Shown: positions 1-7,364, counted from the first letter of the stretch. The stretch: 13,579 nucleotides of DNA from Synechococcales cyanobacterium 340R_concoct_173_sub (GCA_025354065.1 JANXNM010000625.1:1-13579); one strand, 5' to 3'. Numbers and translations: made by a program. The notes: generated by a model not told the origin, from the sequence alone.

Positions 1-90
1 GTCATTGATGAGGTGATTGAAAAAATCAAGGAAGGAACCATTGAACAAGTCCGATATGATCCGAAGACAGCAAGTCTTACGCGGCTCTGA
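1..90 (+). CDS. C-terminal end of an unidentified protein (partial)
   Basis: Frame 1 is open from the first base to a TGA at 88-90, giving 29 residues that end in KTASLTRL. The visible part is charged and looks like an alpha helix (IDEVIEKIKEGTIEQV) followed by a short polar tail, with no membrane segment. The 57-bp gap to the next gene, which has its own ribosome binding site, allows co-transcription with the TIGR03943 gene. In other genomes that family often sits beside a permease gene, but this hydrophilic tail does not obviously resemble the end of one. I do not recognise the family. Coding status rests on the open frame and the plausible stop position. Confidence 0.6.
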   Translation, partial: VIDEVIEKIKEGTIEQVRYDPKTASLTRL

Positions 91-147
91 CTAAAACAAA
101 ACGTCAGTTATCATTAGCTTAAGTTTTAACTCCTGTGAGGCTCCCGA

Positions 148-927
148 ATGGCTCCGGCCCGGTCTAATTCGTTAAAAATTTCTCCAAAAGCGATCGCCTG
201 GATAGACATTGCCGCGATCGGTGCTTGGGGAATTTTGTTGTTGGAGTATTGGTTCACGCAAAAATTAAGTCTGCTGATTCATCCTAGCTATAATCCACTG
301 TCGTTTATCTCAGGAATTTTATTACTGACGATCGCTGCTTATCGGGCTTGGACGGTGGTGAATCAATCGCGATCGAAGCAGCCATTGCCCATTGTGCCGC
401 ACTTGAGTTTGTTGCCCAATGGCGTGGGAAGTATTTTGCTCCTTGGGGTCGCGATCGCCGCCATATTTATCACACCACAGCCCTTCAATAGCACAACCGC
501 CATCCAGCGCGGAGTCGGCGACATAATTACCAACACCCAAGTCAAGCCCCAATCCTTTCGCGCCATGACGAAACCTGAAAATCGCAGTCTAGTGGACTGG
601 ATCCGCACATTACAGGTCAGGCCCGAACCAGAGACTTACATCGGCCAAAAGGTGAATGTGAAGGGATTTGTGGTCCATCCCGATAATTTCTCGCCTCAAT
701 ATTTTAGAATCACCCGTTTTATTGTCACCTGTTGCGCAGCGGATGCTTATCCCATCAGTCTGCCCGTGCGCCTCAGTGTAGGCGATCGATCTTTATACAA
801 ACCTGACAGTTGGCTGGATGTGGAAGGGACAATCATCGTCGAGACCCTAGCCGACCAGCGACAGATTGTAATTCAAGCGAGTCAGCTCAAACCTGTTCCC
901 CAACCCGATCGACCCTATGACTATTGA
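148..927 (+). CDS. TIGR03943/DUF1980 family membrane protein (YcgQ-like)
   Basis: A 259-aa protein with three predicted membrane helices (about residues 15-37, 50-71 and 92-110), followed by a soluble C-terminal domain. That domain carries a bound-metal-like stretch with adjacent cysteines, RFIVTCCAADA (190-200), then a beta-rich segment with VKGFV and WLDVEGT, typical of the TIGR03943 C-terminal half. The family is annotated as the putative partner of a DUF318/YraQ-type permease and its substrate is not established. The start is ATG 148 with GAGG at 137-140, seven bases upstream. Length and architecture match the family. The permease partner is not visible here unless it lies to the left of the window. 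Function beyond family membership is unknown. Confidence 0.85.
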   Translation: MAPARSNSLKISPKAIAWIDIAAIGAWGILLLEYWFTQKLSLLIHPSYNPLSFISGILLLTIAAYRAWTVVNQSRSKQPLPIVPHLSLLPNGVGSILLLGVAIAAIFITPQPFNSTTAIQRGVGDIITNTQVKPQSFRAMTKPENRSLVDWIRTLQVRPEPETYIGQKVNVKGFVVHPDNFSPQYFRITRFIVTCCAADAYPISLPVRLSVGDRSLYKPDSWLDVEGTIIVETLADQRQIVIQASQLKPVPQPDRPYDY

Positions 928-1142
928 TCTAACTAGAGAGGCGCTAAGTGCTCGCTTTCCTACAAAGTGTAAACTTTATTAAAATCTACTTCCAATCGAA
1001 GAAGCTTCACGATATATTCAAATCAACGAATTCATATCCGCGTTAAGGCCAGGATCGAACGAAGGATCAACCTTTTCGCGCAGCACCACAAAGCTTTGGA
1101 CTGATTCGAATACCTTTACCACCCCTCTAGGAGGATACGGCT

Positions 1143-1520
1143 ATGGCATTTGCTAACAGCTCGACTACTGCAAATCAGTTTCAATTAGTGACTACCATCA
1201 AAAGCATTTTGGTCTGGTCATTCGTTTTGACAGTTTGTATGCTTGTGCTCGGGTTTCCAATTTTGATGCTTATGGTTGCAGTTGGGTCTTTAACGGCTGT
1301 GACACTTCACGCAATTTTGCCCACCAGCGCAATGCTGATGACAGCGATCGGATTTATTGGTTTTCACATTTTAGGGATTTTGGCGGCATCGGCTTTCTTG
1401 ACCCTGAAAGGAATTCATCCTCAAGAAATTGAATGGCTTCGTTGGTTGAACGGTCAAGCGAATCCTGAAACTCTCTCTGTCTATGCTTCTTGCCCATTGA
1501 CCTGCGATCTCAAAGGTTAA
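1143..1520 (+). CDS. Small cyanobacterial membrane protein with C-terminal YASCPLTCD motif
   Basis: A 125-aa protein preceded by a perfect AGGAGG (1129-1134) eight bases before ATG 1143. Residues 21-58 and 62-88 are strongly hydrophobic and could form two to three membrane helices. They are followed by a hydrophilic tail with WLRWLNG and a terminal YASCPLTCD (114-122) holding two cysteines. From memory, cyanobacterial hypothetical proteins share this tail, but I know no assigned function. The gene stands alone, with 215 bp of non-coding sequence upstream and an intrinsic terminator 26 bp after the stop, so it is probably monocistronic. The paired cysteines at the end of a membrane protein could be redox-active or metal-binding; that is inference only. 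Confidence 0.8.
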   Translation: MAFANSSTTANQFQLVTTIKSILVWSFVLTVCMLVLGFPILMLMVAVGSLTAVTLHAILPTSAMLMTAIGFIGFHILGILAASAFLTLKGIHPQEIEWLRWLNGQANPETLSVYASCPLTCDLKG

Positions 1521-1546
1521 TGCTCGGAACTGAATGAAATGGTCTT

Positions 1547-1576
1547 AAGGTTCGACATTATTGTTGAGCCTTTTTT
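1547..1576 (+). terminator. Intrinsic terminator after the 125-aa membrane protein
   Basis: A ten-pair stem (1547-1556 with 1563-1572, two G-U pairs) around a six-base ATTATT loop runs into six Ts at 1571-1576. It lies 26 bp after the stop codon at 1520 and precedes wecB by about 150 bp, so it should separate the two transcripts. Confidence 0.8.
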
Positions 1577-1725
1577 ATGACAATTTTTAGTTGTAAAGAT
1601 TATTTACAGATATTTATTGCTTAAGGTTCCATCTGCGCGAAAGTCTAGTTCTAGAAAGGCGTCGATCGTAGCTCTCAGCCACTAGCATAATGAACAGTTG
1701 TACTGTTATTTTGTATATCATTGCC

Positions 1726-2847
1726 ATGAACTCATCCCCCATCCCGGTTTGCATTACAGTCGGGACTCGGCCCGAAGCGATCAAAATGGCTCCGGTCATT
1801 CAAGCCTTTAAACGATCGCCCCAATTTCACACCACGGTCATTCTCACGGGACAACACCGGGAAATGGTGGACCAAGTGATGCAACTGTTTAATCTGAACG
1901 CCGATTACGACTTGGCCATCATGCAGCCAAAACAAACGCTCACCGACATCACCTGCAACGCATTACGGGGACTTGATGAGTTATTTGAAAAACTAAACCC
2001 CGCGATCGTCTTGGTTCAGGGGGATACCACTACTGCCTTTGCTGCCGCCCTCGCCGCGTTTTATCAAAAAATTCCGATCGGCCATGTTGAAGCGGGATTA
2101 CGCACTGACAATATTCTTAATCCATTCCCCGAAGAAGCCAACCGTCGTTTGGTGTCTCAAATTGCACAATTACACTTTGCTCCGACTAGTCTCTCTGCCG
2201 AAAATTTGCGAAAATCTGGCGTTCTCAGCGGCATTCATCAGACAGGCAACACTGTAATTGACGCTTTGTTACAGGTTGCCGATCGCAATCCTCCCTGTGA
2301 AATTTCAGGACTGGACTGGAGTAAATACCGGGTTATTTTGGCCACTGTCCACCGCCGCGAAAACTGGGGCGAACCATTAAGTAACATTGCGAATGGAATG
2401 CTCAAAGTATTGGAAGCTTTTCCTGACACCGCAATTTTATTACCGCTGCACCGAAACCCCACCGTCCGCGAACCTTTAACGACAATGTTGGGCGGTCATC
2501 CTCGCGTCTTTTTGACAGAGCCGTTGGACTATGTGGAATTGGTCGGGGCGATGAAACGATCGTACCTATTGCTCACGGACTCCGGCGGTATCCAAGAAGA
2601 AGCACCGAGTTTGGGTAAACCTGTGTTGGTGCTACGGGAAACCACGGAACGACCGGAAGCGATGATGGCGGGCACGGCCAAATTGATTGGGACGGACACC
2701 GATCGGATTTTAACTGAAGCCACTGTGCTGTTAAGTGATCAGAACTCTTATGACGCAATGGCAGGTGCAATTAGTCCATTTGGGGATGGAAAGTCCGCCG
2801 ATCGAATTGTTAAGCTTGTGACCGATTATTTCTCGTCACGAATCTAA
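1726..2847 (+). CDS. wecB: UDP-N-acetylglucosamine 2-epimerase (non-hydrolysing)
   Basis: Cytosolic enzyme interconverting UDP-GlcNAc and UDP-ManNAc, which supplies ManNAc units for surface polysaccharides. From ATG 1726 the protein is 373 aa, the usual length. Family landmarks in order are GTRPEAIK (13-20), TGQHREM (about 41-47), VQGDTTT (about 95-101), HVEAGLRT (about 116-123), PFPEEANRR, HRREN (about 218), DSGGIQEE (about 300) and RETTERPE (about 320). An in-frame ATG at 1690 would add 12 residues. I prefer 1726 because homologues start just before the GTRPEA strand, although neither start has a clear Shine-Dalgarno sequence. The 3' end overlaps the convergent DUF7219 gene by 12 bp. A glycosyltransferase gene lies 363 bp beyond, fitting polysaccharide synthesis, but no dehydrogenase (wecC) is present in the window. 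Confidence 0.95.
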   Translation: MNSSPIPVCITVGTRPEAIKMAPVIQAFKRSPQFHTTVILTGQHREMVDQVMQLFNLNADYDLAIMQPKQTLTDITCNALRGLDELFEKLNPAIVLVQGDTTTAFAAALAAFYQKIPIGHVEAGLRTDNILNPFPEEANRRLVSQIAQLHFAPTSLSAENLRKSGVLSGIHQTGNTVIDALLQVADRNPPCEISGLDWSKYRVILATVHRRENWGEPLSNIANGMLKVLEAFPDTAILLPLHRNPTVREPLTTMLGGHPRVFLTEPLDYVELVGAMKRSYLLLTDSGGIQEEAPSLGKPVLVLRETTERPEAMMAGTAKLIGTDTDRILTEATVLLSDQNSYDAMAGAISPFGDGKSADRIVKLVTDYFSSRI

Positions 2848-3075
2848 TAAATTGTGTTTTGACTCGCGCAACTCGTTCCAGAGCTGCTTAATTCTCTGAT
2901 AAGCTTCATCAGGCGGAATCTTCCCAGCGGTTTCCAAATTGCACAAAATTGAAATTCGCTGGGCAAATTCTTGAAGATTGGCATCAAAGGCTAAATGCTC
3001 AGGCGAGAATTCTCCCCGAAACGGAGCACGAGGCGCTAAGAAATTTTCCTTACTTAAATCAGAATCTCGACTCAT
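2836..3075 (-). CDS. DUF7219 family protein
   Basis: A 79-aa soluble protein on the minus strand. The core FLAPRAPFRGEF, then PEHLAFDANLQEFAQR, then ICNLETAGKIPPDEAY matches the small cyanobacterial family I know as DUF7219, which has no established function. The frame can be extended to a TTG at 3084, but ATG 3075 has GAGG nine bases upstream and is the better start. The C-terminal half is predicted helical and charged (QRIKQLWNELRES). The gene converges on wecB and their 3' ends overlap by 12 bp, so the wecB stop codon lies inside it. It is divergent from the glycosyltransferase gene, with 135 bp between them for promoters. Confidence 0.82.
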   Translation of the reverse strand: MSRDSDLSKENFLAPRAPFRGEFSPEHLAFDANLQEFAQRISILCNLETAGKIPPDEAYQRIKQLWNELRESKHNLLDS

Positions 3076-3210
3076 TCCAAGCAACCTCGTCTTAATAAAA
3101 GTTCTATAAACGCACTGAAGCCTAGTCTATCTTGTGATTCTTCCATTGTCGTCGCCCATACTAAACCTAGTTTCGTCCTCCTAGACTTAATCCTCTGGAC
3201 TCTGGATCCC

Positions 3211-4230
3211 ATGAACCCCCTCAATCCGATCGCCGTCTCTGTCATTATTCCCATTTATAACGGTCAATCGGATCTACCTGATTTACTTCGATCGCTCTAC
3301 GCTCAGACCTACGATCGCGATCGAGTCGAATATTTAATTATCGATAATGGCAGCCAAGATAGTACCTGGAACGCGCTTAAACAGGCTGAGATTGAAGCCC
3401 AAACCGATCGTTTCCCGTTGAAAATCCTTCAAGAATCCAAAATTCAAGGCTCCTACGCCGCCCGAAATCAAGGGATCCAGGCAGCAACTGCTGAAATCCT
3501 GGCCTTCACCGATGCCGACTGTCGCCCCGAACCGGATTGGCTAGCGAATCTGATGGAACCGTTTGACTCGAATTTAGCGATCGATTCCGGCTCTAACTCC
3601 GCAAATCTAGGTTGGGTAGCGGGTGAGGTGAGCGCATTACCTAGTAAAAACTGGCTGGAACGCTATGCCGATCGGGCCGAAACTCTCTCTCAAAAACATA
3701 CCCTCGCCAATCCCTTTTCGCCCTATGGCCAAACCGCCAATCTTGCGGTCCGCAAAGTTTGTTTTAGGGAGGTTGGATTATTTCGCCCCTATTTGACCAC
3801 AGGTGGTGATGCGGATCAATGTTGGCGGATTGTACGTCAAACCGATCGGAAATGGTACTTTGCGTCAAATGCGGTTGTGCGTCACCGTCACCGATCGACG
3901 CTTAAAGATCTGATGAATCAATGGCAGCGCTATGGCCGATCGAATCGATTTCTCCACGATTTGCATGGAATCGAACTGATGAAATTGCCCAAATTATCCT
4001 ATTACGCCTATCGTCTCAGTCGTTGGGCCTTTAAAGAGCTGCCGATCGCACTGTTTAAGCGAAATTTATTAGACGCACTCTCGACTCCCGTGGGGCTGTT
4101 GTGTTTACGATCGCGGTGGCGTGGTCAACTGAATGCGACCTTGCCCGAAGCTGCCCGAGAGATTCCAGCCCTGACCGTACCTCAACCCGAATACGGGGAA
4201 CCGCAAATCTCGTTTAAGCCATTGAGGTAA
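3211..4230 (+). CDS. Glycosyltransferase family 2 protein
   Basis: A 339-aa GT-A fold enzyme that moves a sugar from a nucleotide donor to an acceptor; neither sugar nor acceptor can be read from the sequence. The N-terminus is the classic GT2 start, VSVIIPIYNG (9-18), followed by LIIDNGSQDST (42-52) and YAARNQGI (82-89). The metal-binding DxD is DAD at 101-103 within AFTDADCRP. The acceptor-side motif GGDADQCWR (198-206) is followed by HRHR (225-228), and a basic region in the last 100 residues could contact the membrane. No clear membrane helix is present, so it is likely cytosolic or peripheral. With wecB upstream it suggests a surface-polysaccharide role. The start ATG 3211 has only a weak upstream GGAT; the conserved motif begins eight residues in, as in relatives. 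Confidence 0.9.
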   Translation: MNPLNPIAVSVIIPIYNGQSDLPDLLRSLYAQTYDRDRVEYLIIDNGSQDSTWNALKQAEIEAQTDRFPLKILQESKIQGSYAARNQGIQAATAEILAFTDADCRPEPDWLANLMEPFDSNLAIDSGSNSANLGWVAGEVSALPSKNWLERYADRAETLSQKHTLANPFSPYGQTANLAVRKVCFREVGLFRPYLTTGGDADQCWRIVRQTDRKWYFASNAVVRHRHRSTLKDLMNQWQRYGRSNRFLHDLHGIELMKLPKLSYYAYRLSRWAFKELPIALFKRNLLDALSTPVGLLCLRSRWRGQLNATLPEAAREIPALTVPQPEYGEPQISFKPLR

Positions 4231-4254
4231 AGTAGACACAATATATAATGTCTA
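4222..4254 (+). promoter_or_regulatory. Promoter and palindrome for the response regulator gene
   Basis: TTGAGG (4222-4227), a 16-bp spacer and a perfect TATAAT (4244-4249) form a sigma-70-type promoter that starts inside the last codons of the glycosyltransferase gene. The -10 box is bracketed by a perfect inverted repeat, TAGACA (4233-4238) and TGTCTA (4249-4254), which could be an operator. The gene begins 25 bp downstream. Confidence 0.6.
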
Positions 4255-4278
4255 TTTCCTAAACGAAGGCTGTAAATA

Positions 4279-4983
4279 ATGAGCGATCAACTTCTCCTCG
4301 TCGATGACGAACCCGCATTGCGATCGGCGGTCCAAGCCTATCTTGAAGAAAGTGGCTTCACAGTCCAGACTGCCACCAATGGAAACGAAGGCTGGGAGAT
4401 GGTCCAACGCTTAACGCCTGACTTGGTGATCAGTGATGTAATGATGCCTCAGGCAGACGGCTATCAATTTTTGAAAAAACTTCGGGATGATGTGCGGTTT
4501 CAAGCATTACCTGTGATTTTTTTGACCGCACGGGGCATGACGGGCGATCGGATTACGGGCTATGACGCGGGATGTGATGCTTACATTTCCAAGCCATTTG
4601 ACCCCGATGAGCTAGTCGCGATTATCAAAAGTATTCTCACGCGCCAACGGGCAGCCCAAGCCGGATCCGGTGATGTCGAAAATCCAGATGTCGCCGAACT
4701 CGCCCGCCAAATTAAAGAAATTAAAGCCCTACTTACCCAGAAAAACGTCTTTCAACCGAGCGGCCCACCCGTCAACATCGACTTCACTCCCCGTGAACAA
4801 AGCGTTCTAGAACTGGTCGTCGATGGCCTAATGAACAAAGAAATTGCCCGTCGCCTAGAAACGAGTGTCCGAAATGTCGAAAAATATGTCAGCCGATTGT
4901 TTACAAAAACAGGCACCAACAGCCGGACTGAGCTAGTTCGATTTGCGCTAGAACATGGACTGATCCCCCCCCGATCGATCTAA
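4279..4983 (+). CDS. NarL/LuxR-type response regulator, Ycf29/Rre1-like
   Basis: A 234-aa two-component response regulator acting as a DNA-binding transcription factor. The receiver domain (4-120) has the acidic pocket D9-D10, phospho-acceptor D53 in ISDVMMP, switch T83 in FLTARG and K105 in ISKPFDPDE. A linker (121-167) leads to a LuxR-type helix-turn-helix (168-230) with FTPREQSVLELV, LMNKEIARRL, VRNVEKYVSRLF and KTGTNSRTELVRFA. The linker and HTH closely resemble the cyanobacterial/plastid Ycf29-type regulators, which I associate with Rre1 (stress response, partnered by Hik2/Hik34 in Synechocystis). That assignment is from memory, so no symbol is given. No histidine kinase gene is nearby, as is common for orphan cyanobacterial regulators. 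It has its own promoter-like sequence, and a long hairpin follows the gene. Confidence 0.92.
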   Translation: MSDQLLLVDDEPALRSAVQAYLEESGFTVQTATNGNEGWEMVQRLTPDLVISDVMMPQADGYQFLKKLRDDVRFQALPVIFLTARGMTGDRITGYDAGCDAYISKPFDPDELVAIIKSILTRQRAAQAGSGDVENPDVAELARQIKEIKALLTQKNVFQPSGPPVNIDFTPREQSVLELVVDGLMNKEIARRLETSVRNVEKYVSRLFTKTGTNSRTELVRFALEHGLIPPRSI

Positions 4984-5004
4984 TACTTGTTAAAATTTGG
5001 TGTG

Positions 5005-5051
5005 ATATATGTAATAGATCCTAATTGATGGATAGGATCCATTACATATAT
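5005..5051. repeat. 18-bp inverted repeat (long hairpin) after the response regulator gene
   Basis: Arms 5005-5022 and 5034-5051 pair at 17 of 18 positions around an 11-nt loop (ATATATGTAAT, then A or G, then GATCCT, against its complement). It starts 22 bp after the response regulator stop. No T-run follows directly on either strand, so it is not a textbook terminator. It may stabilise the mRNA end or be a remnant of a small mobile or repeat element. Confidence 0.75.
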
Positions 5052-5173
5052 GTGAACTAATTCATTACTTTTTGTGAAGTGTCAATCTACACATTAAGTA
5101 GACTCTTGTACTAGAGTAGGGAACATTACTAGAAATCGCGATAAAAAACACGTTTAGACGAGTCAATTCACTT

Positions 5174-5185
5174 GGAGGCACCTCC
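5174..5185 (+). promoter_or_regulatory. Ribosome binding site inside a small palindrome
   Basis: GGAGGCACCTCC: the Shine-Dalgarno GGAGG (5174-5178) can pair perfectly with CCTCC (5181-5185), which lies directly before the ATG at 5187. The two-base loop is too tight for all five pairs, so about four would form. It fixes the choice of start and could dampen translation initiation. Confidence 0.5.
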
Positions 5186-5186
5186 C

Positions 5187-5918
5187 ATGGCGGTTGTTTC
5201 GGCAGGTACACTCATGTGTGAGAGACCGTTGTATGAACGGAGACCACCATCCCAGGATTCAGATGCGTTACGAAGAATATTTTTGTCAATTGATGAAAAT
5301 AGTTGTCCGACGATTTACAATTTTCACATGCACACTATGCATTCTGATGGACAATTGAGTCCCGATCGGATCGTTGAGCAGGTACTAGAGATTGGCCTAA
5401 GCGGATTTGCGATTACGGATCATCATTCAGTTTCTGGGTCTAGAGTCGCACAGCAGTATCTTCAAGACTGGAGTTCAGCGCCTGGAAACTTAGCCAAAAA
5501 AGTGCCCCATCTTTGGTTTGGAACAGAAATCACGTCTCAATTACTGGATATTGAGGTGCATATTTTAGGCTATGCCTTTGATCCAGAGCATCCCGCGATC
5601 GCTAACTATCTTCAAGGTACGTCTCCCAAGGGCGATCGAGCGCAGGCACATCGGGTTATTGCCGCCATTCAAAAAAGTGGTGGGATTGCCGTTTTAGCCC
5701 ATCCTGCTCGTTATCGTAAGCCCTATGAACAGATCATTCCAGCAGCGGCGATGATTGGGATTGATGGCGTAGAAACGTTTTATGCCTATGGAAATCCAAA
5801 ACCTTGGAAAGCGAGTGTTGAAGAGACTCAAAAAGTGGGAGAACTGAGTGCCCACTACAAACTTTTGAATACTTGTGGGACTGATACCCATGGTAAAAGC
5901 CTACTTCAACGGGTCTAA
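5187..5918 (+). CDS. PHP domain protein (putative metal-dependent phosphoesterase)
   Basis: A 243-aa soluble protein of the PHP superfamily, whose members hydrolyse phosphoester bonds using a cluster of metal ions held by His and Asp/Glu. Motif I is FHMHTMHSDG (46-55), motif II is ITDHH (76-80), then E114 in GTEIT, H125 in EVHILGYAFD, AHPARYR (171-177), and GTDTHG (231-236) near the C-terminus. All the expected metal ligands appear present. The substrate is unknown; relatives include 5'-3' exonucleases of the RNase AM/YciV type and nucleoside phosphatases. The start is ATG 5187 with GGAGG at 5174-5178; a TTG at 5172 is in frame but overlaps that Shine-Dalgarno and is unlikely. Residues 1-35 precede the domain and look unstructured. 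The gene ends 24 bp before a bidirectional terminator. Confidence 0.9.
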   Translation: MAVVSAGTLMCERPLYERRPPSQDSDALRRIFLSIDENSCPTIYNFHMHTMHSDGQLSPDRIVEQVLEIGLSGFAITDHHSVSGSRVAQQYLQDWSSAPGNLAKKVPHLWFGTEITSQLLDIEVHILGYAFDPEHPAIANYLQGTSPKGDRAQAHRVIAAIQKSGGIAVLAHPARYRKPYEQIIPAAAMIGIDGVETFYAYGNPKPWKASVEETQKVGELSAHYKLLNTCGTDTHGKSLLQRV

Positions 5919-5942
5919 ATGATTATTTCTAAACAGCGTTAA

Positions 5943-5964
5943 AGCCCCGAGAAAATCCGGGGCT
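5943..5964. terminator. Bidirectional terminator between PHP gene and small peptide gene
   Basis: A perfect seven-pair GC-rich stem, AGCCCCG (5943-5949) with CGGGGCT (5958-5964), around an eight-base loop. It sits 24 bp after the PHP stop and 5 bp after the stop of the minus-strand 33-aa gene. The plus strand continues TAACGATTAAAAA and the minus strand TTTAACG, so neither side has a long T-run, but the position between convergent genes supports the call. Confidence 0.65.
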
Positions 5965-5969
5965 AACGA

Positions 5970-6071
5970 TTAAAAACGGTACGCTACAAAAATCAATATT
6001 CCACTCGTAATAACTAACAGCGCGACTAACCCAATAGACTGACCAAGATTTCGAGAAGAGTTACGTTCCAT
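5970..6071 (-). CDS. 33-aa single-helix membrane peptide
   Basis: On the minus strand an ATG at 6071 opens a 33-codon frame ending at TAA 5972-5970. The peptide begins MERNSSRNLGQSIG, continues with one uninterrupted hydrophobic helix of about 18 residues (LVALLVITSG, then ILIFVA) and ends YRF. A short polar N-terminus, one helix and one or two basic residues at the end is the layout of small photosystem, cytochrome b6f and NDH subunits in cyanobacteria. However, it matches none of the small subunits I can recall (PsbL, J, M, T, X; PetG, L, M, N; PsaI, J, M), so no function is assigned. The terminator lies 5 bp after the stop. No good Shine-Dalgarno is visible, which lowers confidence. About 200 bp of upstream non-coding DNA contains a CRP-like palindrome. 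Confidence 0.5.
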   Translation of the reverse strand: MERNSSRNLGQSIGLVALLVITSGILIFVAYRF

Positions 6072-6138
6072 GGGAGGCTCGCTGCAAATTATTGCATAAA
6101 TTTGGATACTCAAACCTTACCAGTTGTGTCAGGGGATC

Positions 6139-6154
6139 AGTGATTTTGTTCACT
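6139..6154. promoter_or_regulatory. CRP-like palindrome
   Basis: AGTGA, a six-base spacer and TCACT (6139-6154) match the core GTGA-N6-TCAC of CRP-family sites (consensus TGTGA-N6-TCACA), which the cyanobacterial SyCRP1 also recognises. It lies 68 bp upstream of the 33-aa peptide gene start, in the only non-coding space between that gene and the queA 3' end. A single short palindrome can occur by chance. Confidence 0.35.
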
Positions 6155-6275
6155 AAACTTGGTGTTATTAACGTTTATCTTAATACTCGAAACTACTATT
6201 AATCTTTCATTATTCAAAGACTTAAATCTAGAAGTAATGGCTCATTATTTGTTTAGCTTTGTATCTTTCAGATGT

Positions 6276-7364
6276 CTATTTTAGTTGGCTCCGATCGCAT
6301 CTACCCTCCGGCAAAATTAACATCGCATCCCCAAACGAGAAAAAGCGATAGTCCTTTTCAATGGCTTCGGCGTAGACTGCTAATAATTTCGATCGCCCGA
6401 TTAATGCACTCACCATCATCATTAAGCTCGACTTCGGCAGATGAAAATTGGTAACTAATCCATCCACTACGCGCCACTCGTAGCCAGGATAGATAAACAT
6501 GTTGGTTTTGCCGCAATAGGGATGGAGCGAACCCGAACTAGCCGCGCCTTCCAACGATCGAACACTGGTCGTCCCCACGGCAAACACTCGCCCGCCCTGC
6601 GCTTTGGTCTGCTGAATCTTGTCAACCGTTTCCGACGACACCTCTATCCATTCGCCATGCATCTCGTGCTGCGTAATGTCTTCAGACTCCACCGGACGGA
6701 AAGTGCCAATGCCCACATGTAATGTCACAAAGGCTCGATCGATGCCTTTCTGGGCCAATTTATTCAATAATTCCGGTGTGAAATGCAATCCCGCCGTTGG
6801 AGCTGCTGCTGCGCCTAAGGTTTCGGCATACACCGTTTGGTATCGGTCATCTTGGGCTGTGGACTCTGTAATGTAAGGTGGCAACGGCATATGACCATAG
6901 TCATCCAACACCTCCAGCAACGATTGTCCATTTTCTACCGTAAACTCCAGAATCCGGCCCCCACTCGCATCATCCCGATCGGTTACAACAGCGCTAAGGC
7001 CGCCCACTATCCCCTCATTTGGTATGAAGTGAATCACTGCACCAGGCTGGAGCTTGCGTCCCGGCTTAACCAATGCCAACCAACTATTGCGCGATCGTTC
7101 CTCTAAAAGCAAAACTTCTACCTTGCTTCCCGTGATCTTGTGACCGTAGAGGCGCGCTGGGATCACCTTCGTATTATTGAGAACCAAGAGATCTCCTGGT
7201 TTTAAGATTTCGTCTAAGTCGTAAAAATGACGATGCTCAACGTTATCTGAAATCACTAAAAGCTTGGAATGGTCTCGCGGTTCGGCGGGATTTTGGGCGA
7301 TGTAGCCATCTGGAAGCAGATAGTCGTAGCTGGAAAGTTGACGATCGAGATCCATGGGAGTCAT
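6276..7364 (-). CDS. queA: tRNA preQ1 S-adenosylmethionine ribosyltransferase-isomerase
   Basis: Cytosolic enzyme of queuosine synthesis: it transfers and isomerises the ribosyl part of S-adenosylmethionine onto preQ1 at the wobble position of tRNA(Asp, Asn, His, Tyr), making epoxyqueuosine. The 362-aa protein has the family order: [17 protein letters not shown] at the start, [24 protein letters not shown], the signature [43 protein letters not shown] and FGDAMLI near the end. Length is normal. ATG 7364 adds MTP before the family-typical MDLD at 7355; both lack a Shine-Dalgarno, so either may be the real start. No other queuosine genes are nearby. Two hundred eighty bases of AT-rich sequence separate it from the divergent 129-aa gene. 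Confidence 0.96.
   Translation of the reverse strand: MTPMDLDRQLSSYDYLLPDGYIAQNPAEPRDHSKLLVISDNVEHRHFYDLDEILKPGDLLVLNNTKVIPARLYGHKITGSKVEVLLLEERSRNSWLALVKPGRKLQPGAVIHFIPNEGIVGGLSAVVTDRDDASGGRILEFTVENGQSLLEVLDDYGHMPLPPYITESTAQDDRYQTVYAETLGAAAAPTAGLHFTPELLNKLAQKGIDRAFVTLHVGIGTFRPVESEDITQHEMHGEWIEVSSETVDKIQQTKAQGGRVFAVGTTSVRSLEGAASSGSLHPYCGKTNMFIYPGYEWRVVDGLVTNFHLPKSSLMMMVSALIGRSKLLAVYAEAIEKDYRFFSFGDAMLILPEGRCDRSQLK

Noticed and set aside
1693..1707. AACAGT-TGT-ACTGTT palindrome upstream of wecB as a LexA/SOS operator
   Set aside because: It does not fit the cyanobacterial LexA consensus as I know it, and wecB is not an SOS gene; it may simply be chance.
5172..5186. TTG 5172 as start of the PHP gene
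   Set aside because: It overlaps the GGAGG that serves the ATG at 5187, and itself has no ribosome binding site.
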